In this document: piece by piece, positions 62,860-64,000 of the stretch
Numbering within the stretch: the first letter of the stretch is position 1
Layout of the letters: every line of letters starts with the position of its first letter
Assembly (NCBI GenBank): GCA_902777005.1
Contig: CACYSB010000006.1
Span: 124,001-188,000, forward strand
DNA: 64,000 bases
DNA from: an uncultured Bacteroidota bacterium
GTDB lineage: Bacteria > Bacteroidota > Bacteroidia > Bacteroidales > P3
Direction of reading: 5' to 3'
Program-made: the position numbers and the translations under genes
The notes under the pieces: generated by a model
What the model saw: the letters and a program-made list of their open reading frames with translations, nothing else
Databases searched by the model: none
Told to the model about the DNA's origin: nothing

Positions 62860-62913
62860 CAAAAAAAAATAGAAGTCGTGAAACGTTAATAAGGATTTTT
62901 CAATGGTACCTCT

Positions 62914-63024
62914 CTATACCCTCTTCGACTGTTCACCTGTTGTTTGCCGGTTGTTCTACGGTTTATTATAGTTAAACAACCGGTGAACAACCGTAGAACA
63001 AGCGTGGAACAGACGGAGAGGATA
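62914..63024. repeat. 11-mer-phased palindrome E5
   Basis: Nine tandem 11-mers from 62926: CGACTGTTCAC, CTGTTGTTTGC, CGGTTGTTCTA, CGGTTTATTAT, then mirrored AGTTAAACAAC, CGGTGAACAAC, CGTAGAACAAG, and ending CGGAGAGGATA. It lies between two divergent promoters and is related to E3 and E4. Confidence 0.9.
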
Positions 63025-63077
63025 CGATGTTGTGGCGGTTGAACGATGTGATGCGGACGTTTTTTTTGAAGAATAAT

Positions 63078-63108
63078 TTTGCCGTATTGGGAAAAAAGTG
63101 TATCTTTG
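63078..63108 (+). promoter_or_regulatory. lpd promoter
   Basis: TTTG (63078-63081), 19-bp spacer, TATCTTTG (63101-63108), then CA, 41 bp before the lpd ATG. Confidence 0.85.
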
Positions 63109-63149
63109 CATTTTGTAAATATACATATAAAATACAGAACTTACAGATT

Positions 63150-64000
63150 ATGAGATACGATTTGATTGTGATAGGCAGCGGCCCGGGAGGCTATGTGGCT
63201 GCCGTGAAAGGTGCCCAGCTGGGCCTTAAGACCGCCGTTGTGGAGCGCGAGAACCTTGGTGGCATCTGCCTCAACTGGGGCTGCATACCCACCAAGGCCC
63301 TGATGAAGAGCGCTCAGGCCTACAACTATGCCAAGCATGCCGCCAACTACGGCGTGAAGGTGGACAGCGTGGAGGCCGACCTCAACGCCATGGTCGACCG
63401 CAGCCGCGGTGTTGCTGCCACGATGAACAAGGGCGTGGAGTTCCTGCTGAAGAAGGCCGGCGTGGATGTCATCATGGGCACCGCCAAGGTGAAGCCTAAC
63501 CACATAGTGGAGGTGGACGGCGCGGAGTATGAGGCAGACCACATCATCATCGCCACCGGCGCCCGCAGCCGTGTGATGCCCGCCATGCCGCAGGACGGCA
63601 AGCGCATCATCGGCTACCGCGAGGCTATGACACTGCGCGAGCAGCCCAAGAGTATGCTGGTGTGCGGCAGCGGCGCCATCGGCTCTGAGTTCGCCTATTT
63701 CTACCAGAGCATAGGAACTCAGGTGACGCTGGTTGAGTTCATGCCGCAGATACTGCCCAACGAAGACGAGGAGGTGGCAGCGCAGATGAGCCGCAGCTTC
63801 CGCAAGATGGGCATGAAGGTGATGCCCAGCTGCTCGGTTGAGAAAGTGGACATCGACGGCGACATCTGCCACGTGACTGTCAAGGACCTGAAAAAGAACA
63901 CCGAGACGGTGGTCGACGTGGACGTGGTGCTCAGCGCCGTCGGCGTTGTGACCAACCTGGAGAACCTTGGCCTCGACGAGACTGGCATCAAATACGAGCG
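63150..64000 (+). CDS. lpd: Dihydrolipoyl dehydrogenase, N-terminal part
   Basis: About 283 residues are visible; the gene continues beyond the window. FAD-binding GSGPGGYVAAVKGAQLGL, redox disulfide in GGICLNWGCIPTKAL, FAD motif IIATGARSRVMP, NAD-binding CGSGAIGSEFAYFYQSIGT. E3 subunit of 2-oxoacid dehydrogenases or the glycine cleavage system, reoxidising lipoyl groups that LplA installs. Confidence 0.96.
   Translation, partial: MRYDLIVIGSGPGGYVAAVKGAQLGLKTAVVERENLGGICLNWGCIPTKALMKSAQAYNYAKHAANYGVKVDSVEADLNAMVDRSRGVAATMNKGVEFLLKKAGVDVIMGTAKVKPNHIVEVDGAEYEADHIIIATGARSRVMPAMPQDGKRIIGYREAMTLREQPKSMLVCGSGAIGSEFAYFYQSIGTQVTLVEFMPQILPNEDEEVAAQMSRSFRKMGMKVMPSCSVEKVDIDGDICHVTVKDLKKNTETVVDVDVVLSAVGVVTNLENLGLDETGIKYE

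Overview
The window looks like chromosome of an uncultured, fairly GC-rich member of the Bacteroidales. Three things support this. Promoters carry the Bacteroidetes -7 box TAnnTTTG (mostly TATCTTTG), in two cases with TTTG 19-20 bp upstream. Type IX secretion is represented by porQ and by a surface protein with a C-terminal sorting domain. The gene set includes SdaA, KamA, GlyQS-type glycyl-tRNA synthetase and single-PDZ HtrA. No rRNA, tRNA, CRISPR array or complete prophage was found. Most of the sequence is housekeeping and envelope genes; the accessory interest lies between the genes and in small insertions inside them.

Layout. 1-5.3 kb: 3' end of pheT, a 41-bp tandem repeat, an AT-rich HNH endonuclease gene, a pseudouridine synthase with a repeat-built N-terminus, and a RAYT (REP-associated tyrosine transposase) bracketed by inverted REP hairpins. 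5.3-16.5 kb: single-PDZ HtrA, a four-helix-bundle gene between inverted heptamer arrays, a MATE pump, sufB-trmH, a C_GCAxxG_C_C protein with an HD hydrolase, mpl, a compact ispG and a membrane protein. 16.5-20.2 kb (minus): rarA-queA and an acyltransferase. 20.2-29.2 kb (plus): gltS-like and Omp85-like genes, an envelope run (mltD-ftsB-like-nlpC-lipoprotein), kamA, porQ and lplA. 29.2-40.5 kb (minus): glyS, a probable small RNA, sdaA, an ABC/adaptor/TolC export operon, a histidine kinase with a LolE-like permease, and tpiA. 40.8-45.7 kb (plus): arcC-arcB with an AspT-like exchanger and a porin-like protein. 45.8-52.8 kb (minus): a PII-like protein, an RND tripartite pump with its TetR regulator, and yajC. 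53.2-59.6 kb (plus): a structured leader RNA, a type IX cargo protein, aguB-aguA (putrescine synthesis) and a C-terminal processing protease. 59.6-62.8 kb (minus): a crAss001_48-like small protein, alaS and a GroES-like protein. The window ends inside lpd.

The most unusual content is four kinds of small repeats. (1) Intergenic palindromes of about 60-135 bp built as tandem 11-mers around a dyad: six copies, three of related sequence and three sharing only the architecture. (2) Arrays of tandem 7-mers at gene junctions and inside genes (plsC, alaS), in at least five sequence families. (3) Palindromic inserts inside coding frames (pheT, the RsuA-family gene, lplA), resembling in principle the Rickettsia palindromic elements. 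(4) The REP/RAYT cassette. Two structured non-coding RNA candidates, one upstream of the type IX cargo gene and one antisense-oriented upstream of glyS, have Bacteroidetes promoters and U-runs at the 3' end. I did not find a new defence or enzymatic system; the phased repeats are the best candidates for something undescribed.
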